Positions 54,001 to 61,744 of a DNA stretch of 64,000 bases are shown here, piece after piece. The DNA is taken from NCBI GenBank assembly GCA_028279515.1, contig JANQNQ010000008.1, positions 620,001 to 684,000 on the forward strand. The letters run 5' to 3'. This stretch comes from Flavobacteriaceae bacterium (GTDB lineage: Bacteria > Bacteroidota > Bacteroidia > Flavobacteriales > Flavobacteriaceae). Every line of letters begins with the position of its first letter. Position 1 is the stretch's first letter. The position numbers were made by a program, and so were the translations under genes. The notes beneath the pieces were generated by a model. It was given only the letters and a program-made list of their open reading frames with translations, was not told the DNA's origin and did not search any database.

Positions 54001-56532
54001 ACCAAATGACACCCAAACATCATAGTTCCCAGCGCCTAAACCTGTAAGGTCCCCAGTTCCTAAGGTGTCATCAAAGGTAAACGGATAGGTCGCTCCGCCA
54101 TCTGTACTGAATTTGATGTTCGACTGCGTTGCTTCATCTGAGAAACTTACTTGCAGAATTCCATCATTTTGCGAGAGGTCTGCTTCAATGGCAGTATCAA
54201 TTGTTGCTGTAACAGAGGGTACTGAAGGGATGGTATAGGTTCCTAATTGTCTCGGGCAATCATTATTCCCTCTTCGTACCCAAATATCATAATCTCCAGC
54301 TGCTAACCCAGAAATGGTTTGTGTTCCCGTATCGTCTAGATAGTTATGGGGGAAAGAATTTCCTCCGTCCAAACTAAATTCAAGATTACTCATATTTGCA
54401 ACATCGTCGAACGTTACAATAAATGACCCGTCATTACTGCTTGTACATCCAGCACCGGTGGGAACAATACTTGTGACATTAGGAATCGTATCTACATATA
54501 AATATCGGTTATTGGTTGTAGATGTGTTGCCGCAATCGTTAGAAAATCGCAATCTAAAGCGTACCCCATCTAAACTTTCACTCGGGTTCGTTACCGTCAA
54601 AGTCTTTGTTGTTACGCCTGAGTAGGTTGCATCATTGCTCAAATCGGTCCAGCTACCACTTGCATCATTTTGCCAGATCATGCTATTGGCGTAATCTGCA
54701 TCAGCAGTAAATGTTGCGATTTCGTCTACACATACTGTTTGATTTGTGGTATCCACAGTAATAACTGGATTCTGAGAGGAATAGGCATTTCCTACACCCA
54801 CCGCGTAAAAAGCATTGGTAACGACTTCTTCTTCTGTAGAACAATAGCCGTATAGATCTGCTGCCGCTTGTATGCCAGCTGCCCTGGCATCTGCATAATC
54901 TGAAGTAGCTGTTAAATAGGACTGCATTTGCAATGCGATGGCAGCTGCTTTGTCGATTCCCAAGGCAGAAATGGTATAAGCATCGTTGTTGTCATTAGTC
55001 CCCGAACCTCCTTGAGAAAGTAGCCAAAACCAATAATTCAACACACCGCTGTTGGTGTGAACTCCACAATAATCATTGCTGGTACCTGCTGGAGTGCAAC
55101 CAGAAACGTTATACCAGTAGGTGCCTCCATAAGTGTCTGGCTGTCCATACGTATTTGGGTTTGACATAGAACGAAAGGCTCCGCCACCATTTTCATCGTT
55201 GATGAGATCGATGTTTTTGGACGTTCCATACGTAGTATTCGCATAATTATCGGTTAGCATGGCCCAGATGTCTGCAAACCCTTCGTCTAAGGCTCCTGAT
55301 TCGAGCTCATAGTCAAAATCAACGTTTTTGTTGTTTACACCATGACCTATCTCATGTCCAACCACGTCCAAGTTCGTGAGCGGTGTAAACGATCCGCCTC
55401 CATCGCCATAGATCATAAACCCTCTATCACTGTTAAAGGCTACCCATGCTGCATTGGTATAATTGGTGTCAAAATGCACATAGGATACAATGGAAGCATT
55501 GGCTCCGTCATAACTATCTCTGCCGTGTTCATTTTTCCAGTAGTCATATACTACCTGCGAACCCCAATGTGCATCTAAAGCATATTGGTCTTCATTGGCA
55601 CTCATTTCGGCTGCAGTCCAGTTATTGTTGTTATCCGTAAAGTCTGAAACATAGGTGGCATCATGATAATCATTGATGTTATCGTGATTGTTAAAATTGA
55701 CAGTTACAATTCCGTTTCGGGTTCCGGCACCATGGTTATGTCCTTGGCCTGTATTGGCTCTGGTTTGATCATATAAAATATAATCGGTATCTAAAGTGGT
55801 TTCAATGGTCTGTGACCCAGAATATGCTGTGGCACCGGTTCCTGCAACCAGTGGTGCTAGCCTATTCATGCCATAGGCTTTGGCATTATGATTTCTGTGC
55901 CCGCCAGATGCTGAATCAAAACAGGCCCTGACCATATTCTTATATTTTAGGACCTCACCAGTTTGGGCATCTATGTACACAATGCCCATTTTAAGTTCGG
56001 GTTTGGAAGTTCCAATTCCAATTGCGTAGGTAAGGTGCATAGTTTCAGTTCTTCTATTCGGAAGAATTAGTAGCTCAGGTTCGGGAATTACCGTTTTGGA
56101 TATCTCATTGTCTCCTATCCAGAAGACATCATTGCTTCCAATAAAAGATTTGGCTGTATTTCTAACTTGATCTTTGGAAATACTCGGATTTAGATTAACT
56201 CCCTTCGGGCTAAAATAAGCACCTCCATATGTTTGTTTCAATCCGTTCTTTTCATGCACTTTAAGAACTCCGAAATGTACTTTAATGCCATTGTAATATT
56301 GCTGATAAGCAGGGTGTCGCATGCCTGTCTTATCAGTTGTCGTTTCTATTAATCTAAATTCGGTTCCGACAGGTGGTTTTAAGCGAGAAGAAAATAAACC
56401 GACATCACTTAAATTTTGAGAGGTTTCTTCGATCTGCGTCAGTGGGACTTTTCCAAAGGATGTTTGTGCTGTTATTTGCTGAATGGCACAAAGACATAAA
56501 ACTAAGGAAACAAGAATAGTATTGTTTTTCAT
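48088..56532 (-). CDS. L5: giant secreted thermolysin-like (M4) metalloprotease-LRR protein
   Basis: This is the largest gene in the window (2814 aa). A signal peptide (1-23) is followed by an FTP/PepSY-type propeptide (about 25-205) and an M4 peptidase: HEIGH at 393-397 and GALDEGFAD with E417 and D421, the exact 20-residue spacing of thermolysin (H146 to E166). The downstream VHTNSGVLNYW corresponds to the catalytic His segment. An Ig-like region (about 600-680) and two beta-sandwich repeats of about 90 aa (FSLDGG..., FSTDGG...) follow. Seven LRR modules start at about 860 (YTQIPDANFENAL). The shared C-terminal module ends QQMP. R6 lies 251 bp upstream. Likely secreted as a zymogen and held at the cell surface. 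Confidence 0.87.
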   Translation of the reverse strand: MKNNTILVSLVLCLCAIQQITAQTSFGKVPLTQIEETSQNLSDVGLFSSRLKPPVGTEFRLIETTTDKTGMRHPAYQQYYNGIKVHFGVLKVHEKNGLKQTYGGAYFSPKGVNLNPSISKDQVRNTAKSFIGSNDVFWIGDNEISKTVIPEPELLILPNRRTETMHLTYAIGIGTSKPELKMGIVYIDAQTGEVLKYKNMVRACFDSASGGHRNHNAKAYGMNRLAPLVAGTGATAYSGSQTIETTLDTDYILYDQTRANTGQGHNHGAGTRNGIVTVNFNNHDNINDYHDATYVSDFTDNNNNWTAAEMSANEDQYALDAHWGSQVVYDYWKNEHGRDSYDGANASIVSYVHFDTNYTNAAWVAFNSDRGFMIYGDGGGSFTPLTNLDVVGHEIGHGVNNKNVDFDYELESGALDEGFADIWAMLTDNYANTTYGTSKNIDLINDENGGGAFRSMSNPNTYGQPDTYGGTYWYNVSGCTPAGTSNDYCGVHTNSGVLNYWFWLLSQGGSGTNDNNDAYTISALGIDKAAAIALQMQSYLTATSDYADARAAGIQAAADLYGYCSTEEEVVTNAFYAVGVGNAYSSQNPVITVDTTNQTVCVDEIATFTADADYANSMIWQNDASGSWTDLSNDATYSGVTTKTLTVTNPSESLDGVRFRLRFSNDCGNTSTTNNRYLYVDTIPNVTSIVPTGAGCTSSNDGSFIVTFDDVANMSNLEFSLDGGNSFPHNYLDDTGTQTISGLAAGDYDIWVRRGNNDCPRQLGTYTIPSVPSVTATIDTAIEADLSQNDGILQVSFSDEATQSNIKFSTDGGATYPFTFDDTLGTGDLTGLGAGNYDVWVSFGDDSCQKSLGSFTINEIAYTQIPDANFENALNNLTYDNYLGDGKVPTSLVNTLTSLNVRLENITDLTGIENFTALETLIADNNNLTSVDVTNNLVLTQLVVYNNPNLVSFTIADPSIITRVTLSNCNLSGDYDFSSYTSLTNFSVQGNDLTGLNVKNGNNTNFTYFHAGGNSGLNCIVVDDPAYSTANWNNNGGATFSNFCAYTAIPDANFEAALHTLGYDDIAGDGQVPTPLISGITSLDVSNEGISDLTGINDFVALETLRLQYNNLTSLDVSNLSALRVLWAANGNIFTTIDVSNNTALEDFRLRQFRGTTVDLSNNTALTRFACTSCDILTLDTSANTNLSFLDLWDSDITSLDVRSNSNLATLDVAYTDITSLDLSSNTALTNLIANDMNSLSSLNVKNGANTSISTFNTSNTSIPCILVDDVAYSTTNWTNIDGATTFSSLYCDYTAIPDSNFEAALNTLGYDDIAGDNQVPTALIEVVTSLDVNNQVIADLTGIQDFTALTDLNVDNNGLTALDLSNNVNLQVLVADNNNITALDLTSNTALTDLDIRFNQLTTLDVSQNILLTDLNLRQNPLTSIDLSNNVNLQELNLIETGLSALDITNNTNLTHAYIRNNAFTSIDLSQNLLLEVLNLLDNDLTSIDTFTNSALRVLIIDSNDITSFDLSNNTALTRFEASNNNLSALNIKNGNNTAIPTGDFNVTGNPLLTCIAVDDPTWSTTHWTNIDGTANFSDYCEYTLIPDANFEAALDALGYDDITSDGQVPTELIEGITVLDIENEGITDLTGIQDFSALENLFAKDNSLTAIDVTQNSNLRILDIANSSVTSLDLSQNLSLTDIVVNNNALSVMDVSQNTGLNKMYATGNNIASIDLSNNPDLTHLFLNENDLSQIDLSLNTDLQFVNLTGNVLTSLDTTNNPQLQYLDLRDNSLTYLNTKSGGSVTYYLFLYTNNNSDLNCIVVDDLTHANNTYSVDVHTSFSDTYCRYTSVPDANFEARLETLGYDDISADGQVPTALIEVVTSLNVANRSITDLTGIEDFRDLESLVCSNNTFTTFDISSNSNLTSLSAFNCGLTSLDVSNNLSLSNLVIYGNSLTSLDVSANTQLVNLDLLANQLTELDLSNNTLLQILFVEQNDLSSLDLSANSALTQLTCNNNSNLSYLNVQNGNNANVTTFAANNNAGLTCIIVDDVAYSTTNWTTIDVGTTFSSTYCRYTTIPDANFEAALETLGYDDISGDGQVPTTLIETVTTLDVGSKNIANLSGIQDFSALTRLRCHNNSIQNLDLRNNTLLEFIKCDDNNMDVLNLEGLVNFEELVGYGNDFTSFDFSTLTSLRKISLFNNELTTLDLTNNPALAFIRLDNNDLTSLDVRNGYNTNITVFNTNSNVNLDCILVDDAAYSTTNWTSINPTTSFSDTYCRYTAIPDSTFESRLNALGYDDIASDGQVPTALIESVTYLYVPSNGVNDLTGIEDFLALERLICSGNNLTSIDLSTNTQLNDVDLSNNNISSIDITNSTLLEALNLRGNSLSSIDLTSNTALLNLDLTGNDITNLDVSNNVLLTDLDVGGNDMVSLDISNNVSLEYLSIEGLNITTLDISNNTLLNELYFSYTLLTTLDLSNNVVLTYLECEESNQLTDLDLSNNVALLEVLLNDNALLSNLNIKNGNNTSIVDFQTTGTPNLACILVDDAAYSSANWTDIDSTTSFSETTCTTDFSLALHVFLQGAAMNPNTGEESLMRDDLRVAGHIPTTSPYLDALTCNATVFDVTGVDAIVDWIWIELRDETDNTKVMYSRSALLQRDGDVVDVDGTSVLNFSTLNDTYYITVKHRNHLTIMSMAALTYSAGTNNIDFTSSSGTATYGANAQTTYGMPTNTLGMWAGDANTNGEIVFLNTGAESVEIKQTVLDVSAVESPFGASVFYKPQGYYDTDVNMDGEVIFLNAGNELLYIKDNILAHPSNQIFNSVFYKIQQQMP

Positions 56533-56783
56533 GAGGAGGGGATTTGGGATTAAGCAAACTCATTTTCGATGCGAAATATAGAATGGGATTGCGTATTCCT
56601 CTAAAAAACAACCTCGTCAAACGTCTCTACAAAATCATAAATAATTGATTATCAACAAATTAAAATCATTCGTTTAATGGAAGAACCAGATTCAATGTGT
56701 AGAAAAGTGGTTAAAATCGGTCGAAAAATGCGAATATAGTATTGGGTCTGATAGACAAAAAAGTATCAAATTTTTGGGGCTAT

Positions 56784-58631
56784 TTACGATGCTTTTTCAA
56801 AAAATTCAAGAAGTGATATTTCATTCGGAGCATTCAATTTTTTACGAAGTCTATAGCGATTGTTGAAAATACTATCCACAGAAACACCTAGCATATTTGC
56901 AATTTCTTTATTGTCTAATCCTAACTTTTCCAAAGCGATCAAACGCTCTTCAGATTTGGTCAATTTATACCCTTTATCATTAATCCTTGAGAAGAAATAC
57001 GGATGTACTTTTAAGAATTTTTCTTTAAAATTATACCAATCGTCACTGGTAAGTATCTTAGCGCTCAACAGTTCTTGAAATTCATCGACCGTATCTGTTG
57101 TTTCTAAGCTGTTTTTAATCTTATCGAATTGTTCTTGTAATTCGGCTTGCTCCTTACTTTTTTGAAGAAGTTGATGGGTAAACGTATTAAGCTCTTCTTT
57201 GCGCTGCTTTAATTTCTCTGCAAGTTGCTTCCTTCTGTTTTTGCCAAACCACCAAATGGCCAACGCGAGTAGTACCAATGAAAAAATAATAACGACAAGC
57301 ATATTTCTCTTGCTTTCGGCCAGTGCTTGTTCTGATTCTAGCCGTTCTATTTCTGAATCTTGTTCTACAAGTTCACGTTGACGCCGCTCTGTTTCAAACT
57401 CAGTTTGGTAATATAAGAAGGCATTTGCTTTTTGAGCCGTATAGATCGAATCTTTTACCTTGGTGTTGGTTTCATACAGTCGTAATGCGTCGCTATATTG
57501 ACCACGTGTTTTATAAATATCTGCTAATTTTTGACGTGATTTTAGTTGTACACTAATATTCGTTCTGGTTTCTTTTTCGACAAGCTTCTCTAATATGGGA
57601 ATAAGCGCTTCTTCATTGCCAATAGCTTCAAAATAGGTGGCTTTTGCATCCAACACGTCGGGTTCAATATAATCAGGCACTTCTTTAGTCTTCGTCATTT
57701 CATTCATCTGCGCCATAAGCACTTCGGCTTCTTTTAAACTTTCCGTCTTAACGGCATAAAGCAGCTCATTGTTAAGTATAAATAGCGAATAATAGCCCTT
57801 CCAGGATTCATCAAGCTCTTTGTTTTTTAATTGAATCATCTCATCTAAAAGCGCTCGAACTTTTTCCAAATCTCCAAGTTTGCTATACGCATTCATATTT
57901 TGCCCCAGAAGGAGCATATACGTATTATAATCCTCATTTTCCCTTGCTTTCTGAAGTAGGCGCTCACGTTCTTGGATACTTTTTTCAACAAAACCATTGA
58001 TGTTGTAGAGTGATGTTAACTCTGCACCAACCAGTAAAGCATATTGGTCATCGCCCAATATCTCATATAACTTACCAGCTTTTTCGTAATTCTCTATGGC
58101 CGCTACAAATTCGTTTATATCGACGTTGACCTGTGCATTGAAAAGCAAGGCATCTGCGGCAAAAATAGAATCACCACTTTTTATGAATAGTTGATAAGAG
58201 TCTGCGTAATCCTTTCGAGCTGCCGAAAATTTTTCTTCTGTGTAGAACGTTGCAGCACGCTTCAGCAGTAAATGTGCTTCAGAATTTTCTTTTTTAAAGT
58301 AAGGCTTAAATTTTAGTAAAGAATCACATACTTGCCTAGCTTTTTCTGACTGACCCCTATAAATGTAGTCTTGAATTAAGAAACGTGATTTGGACGCCAT
58401 CAAATCATATTCCTTTAGGTCTTGTGCCAATTTGATGTAACGCTCTAAATATACTTTTTGCTCATCACTGTTGCTGCGAATCAGTTCTCTGGTAAGTGTA
58501 TCCAATACTTTTAATCGTACCTCTCGATTAGAGGTCTGTTCTAGAGTTGTTTTGAGGGAATCTATTTTGGACTGAGCATAGCCATTAAGGATGGATAAAA
58601 AGAAGGTAAGTACAAAAATAGAATTCCTCAC
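56784..58631 (-). CDS. R6: TPR membrane regulator with LuxR-type HTH
   Basis: This protein has 615 aa from a GTG at 58631; no ATG is near and the GTG opens a signal peptide (MRNSIFVLTFFLSILNGYAQ). A long TPR region (about 25-410), a transmembrane helix (about 440-462, NMLVVIIFSLVLLALAIWWFG), a coiled coil (about 465-520) and the HTH (about 550-615, LTKSEERLIALEKLGLDNKEIANMLGVSVDSI...RLRKKL) follow. Its HTH is the most divergent of the six (IANMLGVS in place of IANLRNTS). It is 251 bp upstream of L5. It is the first gene of the array in the direction of transcription. Confidence 0.82.
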   Translation of the reverse strand: MRNSIFVLTFFLSILNGYAQSKIDSLKTTLEQTSNREVRLKVLDTLTRELIRSNSDEQKVYLERYIKLAQDLKEYDLMASKSRFLIQDYIYRGQSEKARQVCDSLLKFKPYFKKENSEAHLLLKRAATFYTEEKFSAARKDYADSYQLFIKSGDSIFAADALLFNAQVNVDINEFVAAIENYEKAGKLYEILGDDQYALLVGAELTSLYNINGFVEKSIQERERLLQKARENEDYNTYMLLLGQNMNAYSKLGDLEKVRALLDEMIQLKNKELDESWKGYYSLFILNNELLYAVKTESLKEAEVLMAQMNEMTKTKEVPDYIEPDVLDAKATYFEAIGNEEALIPILEKLVEKETRTNISVQLKSRQKLADIYKTRGQYSDALRLYETNTKVKDSIYTAQKANAFLYYQTEFETERRQRELVEQDSEIERLESEQALAESKRNMLVVIIFSLVLLALAIWWFGKNRRKQLAEKLKQRKEELNTFTHQLLQKSKEQAELQEQFDKIKNSLETTDTVDEFQELLSAKILTSDDWYNFKEKFLKVHPYFFSRINDKGYKLTKSEERLIALEKLGLDNKEIANMLGVSVDSIFNNRYRLRKKLNAPNEISLLEFFEKAS

Positions 58632-58730
58632 GATTCAGTAAGTTATAAGGGTTGACTACAAAAATAGCAGAAAATATGTTGTTAGTACAGAGTAGTGAGT
58701 ACAGAGTATAAAGTAAATATGTTGAATTCT

Positions 58731-58819
58731 AAATGTTGAGTGTTGAATGATTGTTTTTTGAGTATTGATGCGTATTTCCCCTCTAGAAAGAGGGGAGGCC
58801 GAAGGCAGGGGTGTGTAAA
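58731..58819. repeat. Long direct repeat, copy B2
   Basis: Partner of 47687-47775 (one mismatch in 89 bp). It continues into sequence resembling repeat A up to 58861, so A and B belong to one family. Confidence 0.9.
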
Positions 58820-58870
58820 ACAAGGCTTTAATCAATTGGCCTAAACTAGCATTTAGGAAAATATAAAAAG

Positions 58871-58890
58871 ATTCCCGCCTTCGCGGGAAT
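58871..58890. repeat. dRS3-like palindrome ATTCCCGCCTTCGCGGGAAT
   Basis: This is one of five intact 20-bp palindromes fitting ATTCCnGCnnnnGCnGGAAT; the others are at 11561, 23250, 23458 and 30501. All lie in intercassette spacers. Confidence 0.8.
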
Positions 58891-59005
58891 GACACTAGCG
58901 ACTAGTGGTCAAGAAAACATAATTCGTGAACCTGCCCAACTGGTAGAGGTGGGTTCGTGGCAGAATCAAATAATAAATAGTCAATAGAAAATAATCAATA
59001 CTAAA

Positions 59006-61732
59006 TTAGTTCGCCAGCTGCTTAAACTTCCCTTTGCTCTTTCTAATACGAACCGCGACCACCTTGTACTCAGGGCACATGGCTTCTGAGTCGTGAATGT
59101 CGCCCGTTAGATTATTGATCATGATCTCAGGGAAGTGGAAGGTCGTACTTAAGATTCCCTTCTTCACATCATCTGTGATACGTGCCTTGACATCCACTTT
59201 TCCGCGTGGTGATTCTAAACATACATAGTCGCCTTCATTGATCAAATGTTCAGCGGCATCCTCCGGATTGATCATCAGATAATCATCAGATAAGATCTGC
59301 TCATTAGCAGTACGACGCGTCATAGCACCGCAATTGTAGTGCTCTAACTCGCGATTGGTGGTTAGAATATAAGGGTACTCTTTTCCATGTGTAGTGAGCT
59401 CTTGTGTCTCTTCCCAAGCGTTGTATTCAAAATAGCCTTTTCCGCGTTTGAACTCTGTCTTATGAAGGATCTGTGTGTCGGTCCCGTCTTGCGCCACGGG
59501 CCATTGCAGTCCGTTGATGCCCAAACGATCCCAACGAATACCCGCAAAGAAAGGAACGATCTGCGAGATCTCTTCCAGCATGCCGTCCGGCGTGTAATCG
59601 GGTTGTTTGTACCCCATGCGATTCATCATGTCCACAATGATCTGTCCGTCTGGTTTCGATCCTTCGATCGGTTCCACCACTTGACGAACCGCTTGTACAC
59701 GACGTTCCCCATTGGTAAACGTTCCACTCTTTTCAAGGAAAGAAGCACCTGGTAAAATGACGTCAGCATACTTGGCCGTTTCCGTCATAAATAATTCTTG
59801 AACAATGACAAGATCGGTGGCTTGAAGCGCTTTGATCACTTTTTGTGTATTCGGATCGGTTTGAACCACGTCTTCACCAATGATCCAAATAGCCTTTAGT
59901 TTTCCATCCAAAGCGGCGTCAAACATTTCAGGAATTTTAAATCCGATGTGCTTAGGAACATCCACACCATAGAACTCATTATAGCGTTTGTTCACACTAT
60001 CATTAGTCACGTCTAAATAACCTGCACCTTGGTGTGGCTGTACACCCATGTCGGCACTTCCTTGCACATTGTTTTGTCCGCGTAGCGGATTCACTCCAAC
60101 GCCTCTTCGACCGATGTTTCCAGTCAATAGCGCTAGGTCCGCAATCTGCATCACGGTAAACGTTCCTTGCGAATGCTCAGTCACTCCAAGTCCATGAAAA
60201 GACATAGCATTCGGTGCCGAAGCATAGGCGATTGCTGCGGCCTTCACTTGCTCTCTTGGCACGCCTGAAACTTCTTCAAGTTTATCAAGATCAATATTGA
60301 GAATCTCTTGTTCAAAGGCATCGTAGCCTTCGGTTCTACTCGCAATAAAATCTTTGTCAACATAGCCTTCGGTGATGATATAGTACATCATCATATTCAG
60401 AACGGCAACGTTGGTTCCAGGGCGAAGGGCCAAATGGTGGGTGGCATATCTTGCCAACTCGGTACGACGCGGATCGATCACGATGGACACATGATCTGAT
60501 TTCATGGCGAATTGCTTCAACTTCGCACCCGTTACTGGATGCGCATCCGTTGGATTCGCTCCGATCACCATGATGCAGTCTGTATCTTTTAGGTCATCGA
60601 TCGAATTAGTGGCGGCACCCGTACCAAAAGTACGTTGCATTCCAAGGGCGGTAGGCGAGTGGCATACTCTTGCACAACCATCAATATTATTGGTTTGAAT
60701 GACCGCTCTGTAAAATTTCTGCATCAAATAGTTCTCTTCGTTGGTACAACGAGAAGAGGAAATTCCGGCTAAAGAATCGGGTCCAAATTCGTCTTTATAC
60801 TCCGTAAATTTTGAAGCGATATAGTCATAGACTTCGTCCCACGTTACTTTTTCAAATTCGCCATTACGTTTGATCATTGGCGAGTTGAGACGCTCGGGAT
60901 GGTCGTAGAATTTAAAGGCGTAACGTCCTTTTAAACAAGTGTGTCCTTGATTTACTTCGGCGTCATATGGTGCTGTGATACTTAAGATCTCTCCGTTGCT
61001 GGTCGCTACTTCTAAATTACAACCTACACCACAGTAGGTGCAAATAGTACGCGTAGTATCGGTGGCTGCGATTGCTTTAGATTGAAAGACATCAGAAATA
61101 GCCGATGTCGGACATGCTTGTGAGCAGGCGCCACAACTCACACAATCAGATTCCATAAAGCTTTGGTCGAAGCCTTTGATGATATGCGAATCAAACCCTC
61201 TTCCGGCCATGCTGAGTACAAATTCTCCTTGCACTTCGTCACAGGCACGTACACAGCGATAGCAGTTGATACACTTCGAAAAGTCAGAGGTCATGTACGG
61301 ATGACTCAAGTCTTTTTCTTTGTGTAAATGGTTATCTCCTTCTGGGTAACGCACTTCTCTGATTCCTACTTGTGCAGCTACGGTCTGCAATTCACAGTTT
61401 CCGTTAACTTCACAGGTCAGGCAATCTAGTGGGTGATCTGTCAAGACTAGTTCGATGATATTTTTTCGAAGCGCTTTAACAGCTTCGGTGCTTGTATAAA
61501 TGTATTGCCCTTCGGCGACCGGGGTGTGGCAAGAAGCCATCGTTTTCACTGGACCGTTTTCTTCCAACGCTACTTCAACGCTACACACCCTACAAGACCC
61601 AAACGGATCCAAATTCGGAGCGTCACATAGAGTAGGGACCAAGTTTTGTTCCTTGTATCTTCTGATAAAGGAAAGCATGGTTTCCCCCTCAACGATCTCA
61701 AATGCTTGATTGTCTATATATGCAGTTTTCAT
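59006..61732 (-). CDS. fdhF: Formate dehydrogenase catalytic (alpha) subunit, molybdopterin type
   Basis: The 908-aa enzyme oxidises formate to CO2 with a Mo-bis-MGD cofactor. The N-terminus has a 2Fe-2S ferredoxin domain (CDAPNLDPFGSCRVCSVEV), a His-Cys-type cluster site (CLTCEVNGNCELQ) and two 4Fe-4S sites (CINCYRCVRAC, CVSCGACSQACP). The catalytic domain begins with CTYCGVGCNLEV. ARVCHSPTALG carries Cys at the place of selenocysteine in E. coli FdhF. The C-terminal molybdopterin dinucleotide domain is complete. The 12-bp gap to the NuoEF-like gene and the fdhD upstream indicate an NAD-linked soluble FDH, as in FdsABG-type systems. The cluster layout excludes membrane FdnGHI. Confidence 0.92.
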   Translation of the reverse strand: MKTAYIDNQAFEIVEGETMLSFIRRYKEQNLVPTLCDAPNLDPFGSCRVCSVEVALEENGPVKTMASCHTPVAEGQYIYTSTEAVKALRKNIIELVLTDHPLDCLTCEVNGNCELQTVAAQVGIREVRYPEGDNHLHKEKDLSHPYMTSDFSKCINCYRCVRACDEVQGEFVLSMAGRGFDSHIIKGFDQSFMESDCVSCGACSQACPTSAISDVFQSKAIAATDTTRTICTYCGVGCNLEVATSNGEILSITAPYDAEVNQGHTCLKGRYAFKFYDHPERLNSPMIKRNGEFEKVTWDEVYDYIASKFTEYKDEFGPDSLAGISSSRCTNEENYLMQKFYRAVIQTNNIDGCARVCHSPTALGMQRTFGTGAATNSIDDLKDTDCIMVIGANPTDAHPVTGAKLKQFAMKSDHVSIVIDPRRTELARYATHHLALRPGTNVAVLNMMMYYIITEGYVDKDFIASRTEGYDAFEQEILNIDLDKLEEVSGVPREQVKAAAIAYASAPNAMSFHGLGVTEHSQGTFTVMQIADLALLTGNIGRRGVGVNPLRGQNNVQGSADMGVQPHQGAGYLDVTNDSVNKRYNEFYGVDVPKHIGFKIPEMFDAALDGKLKAIWIIGEDVVQTDPNTQKVIKALQATDLVIVQELFMTETAKYADVILPGASFLEKSGTFTNGERRVQAVRQVVEPIEGSKPDGQIIVDMMNRMGYKQPDYTPDGMLEEISQIVPFFAGIRWDRLGINGLQWPVAQDGTDTQILHKTEFKRGKGYFEYNAWEETQELTTHGKEYPYILTTNRELEHYNCGAMTRRTANEQILSDDYLMINPEDAAEHLINEGDYVCLESPRGKVDVKARITDDVKKGILSTTFHFPEIMINNLTGDIHDSEAMCPEYKVVAVRIRKSKGKFKQLAN

Positions 61733-61744
61733 CTCAGTAGCTTT

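Larger units (their letters stand above)
58632..59005. repeat. Repeat-rich spacer at the array end
   Basis: No gene is present. It contains AGTACAGAGTA words, the long direct repeat (58731-58819), a further stretch like 11700-11740 (to 58861), a dRS3-like palindrome at 58871-58890, and an imperfect inverted repeat at 58928-58956 (GAACC...GGTTC) between the array and the formate dehydrogenase gene end. Confidence 0.72.

Noticed and set aside
12863-56000. Many plus-strand frames opposite the LRR genes
   Set aside because: They mirror the periodic LRR coding sequence on the other strand and share its repeats; no independent start or domain was seen.
58656-58895. A 79-codon frame next to R6
   Set aside because: It is a translation of intercassette repeats (palindrome and repeat B) and not a gene.
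58921-58970. tRNA-like words (AACTGGTAGAGG and GTGGGTTCG) close together
   Set aside because: No anticodon arm or full cloverleaf can be formed; the segment reads better as an imperfect inverted repeat or a decayed remnant.
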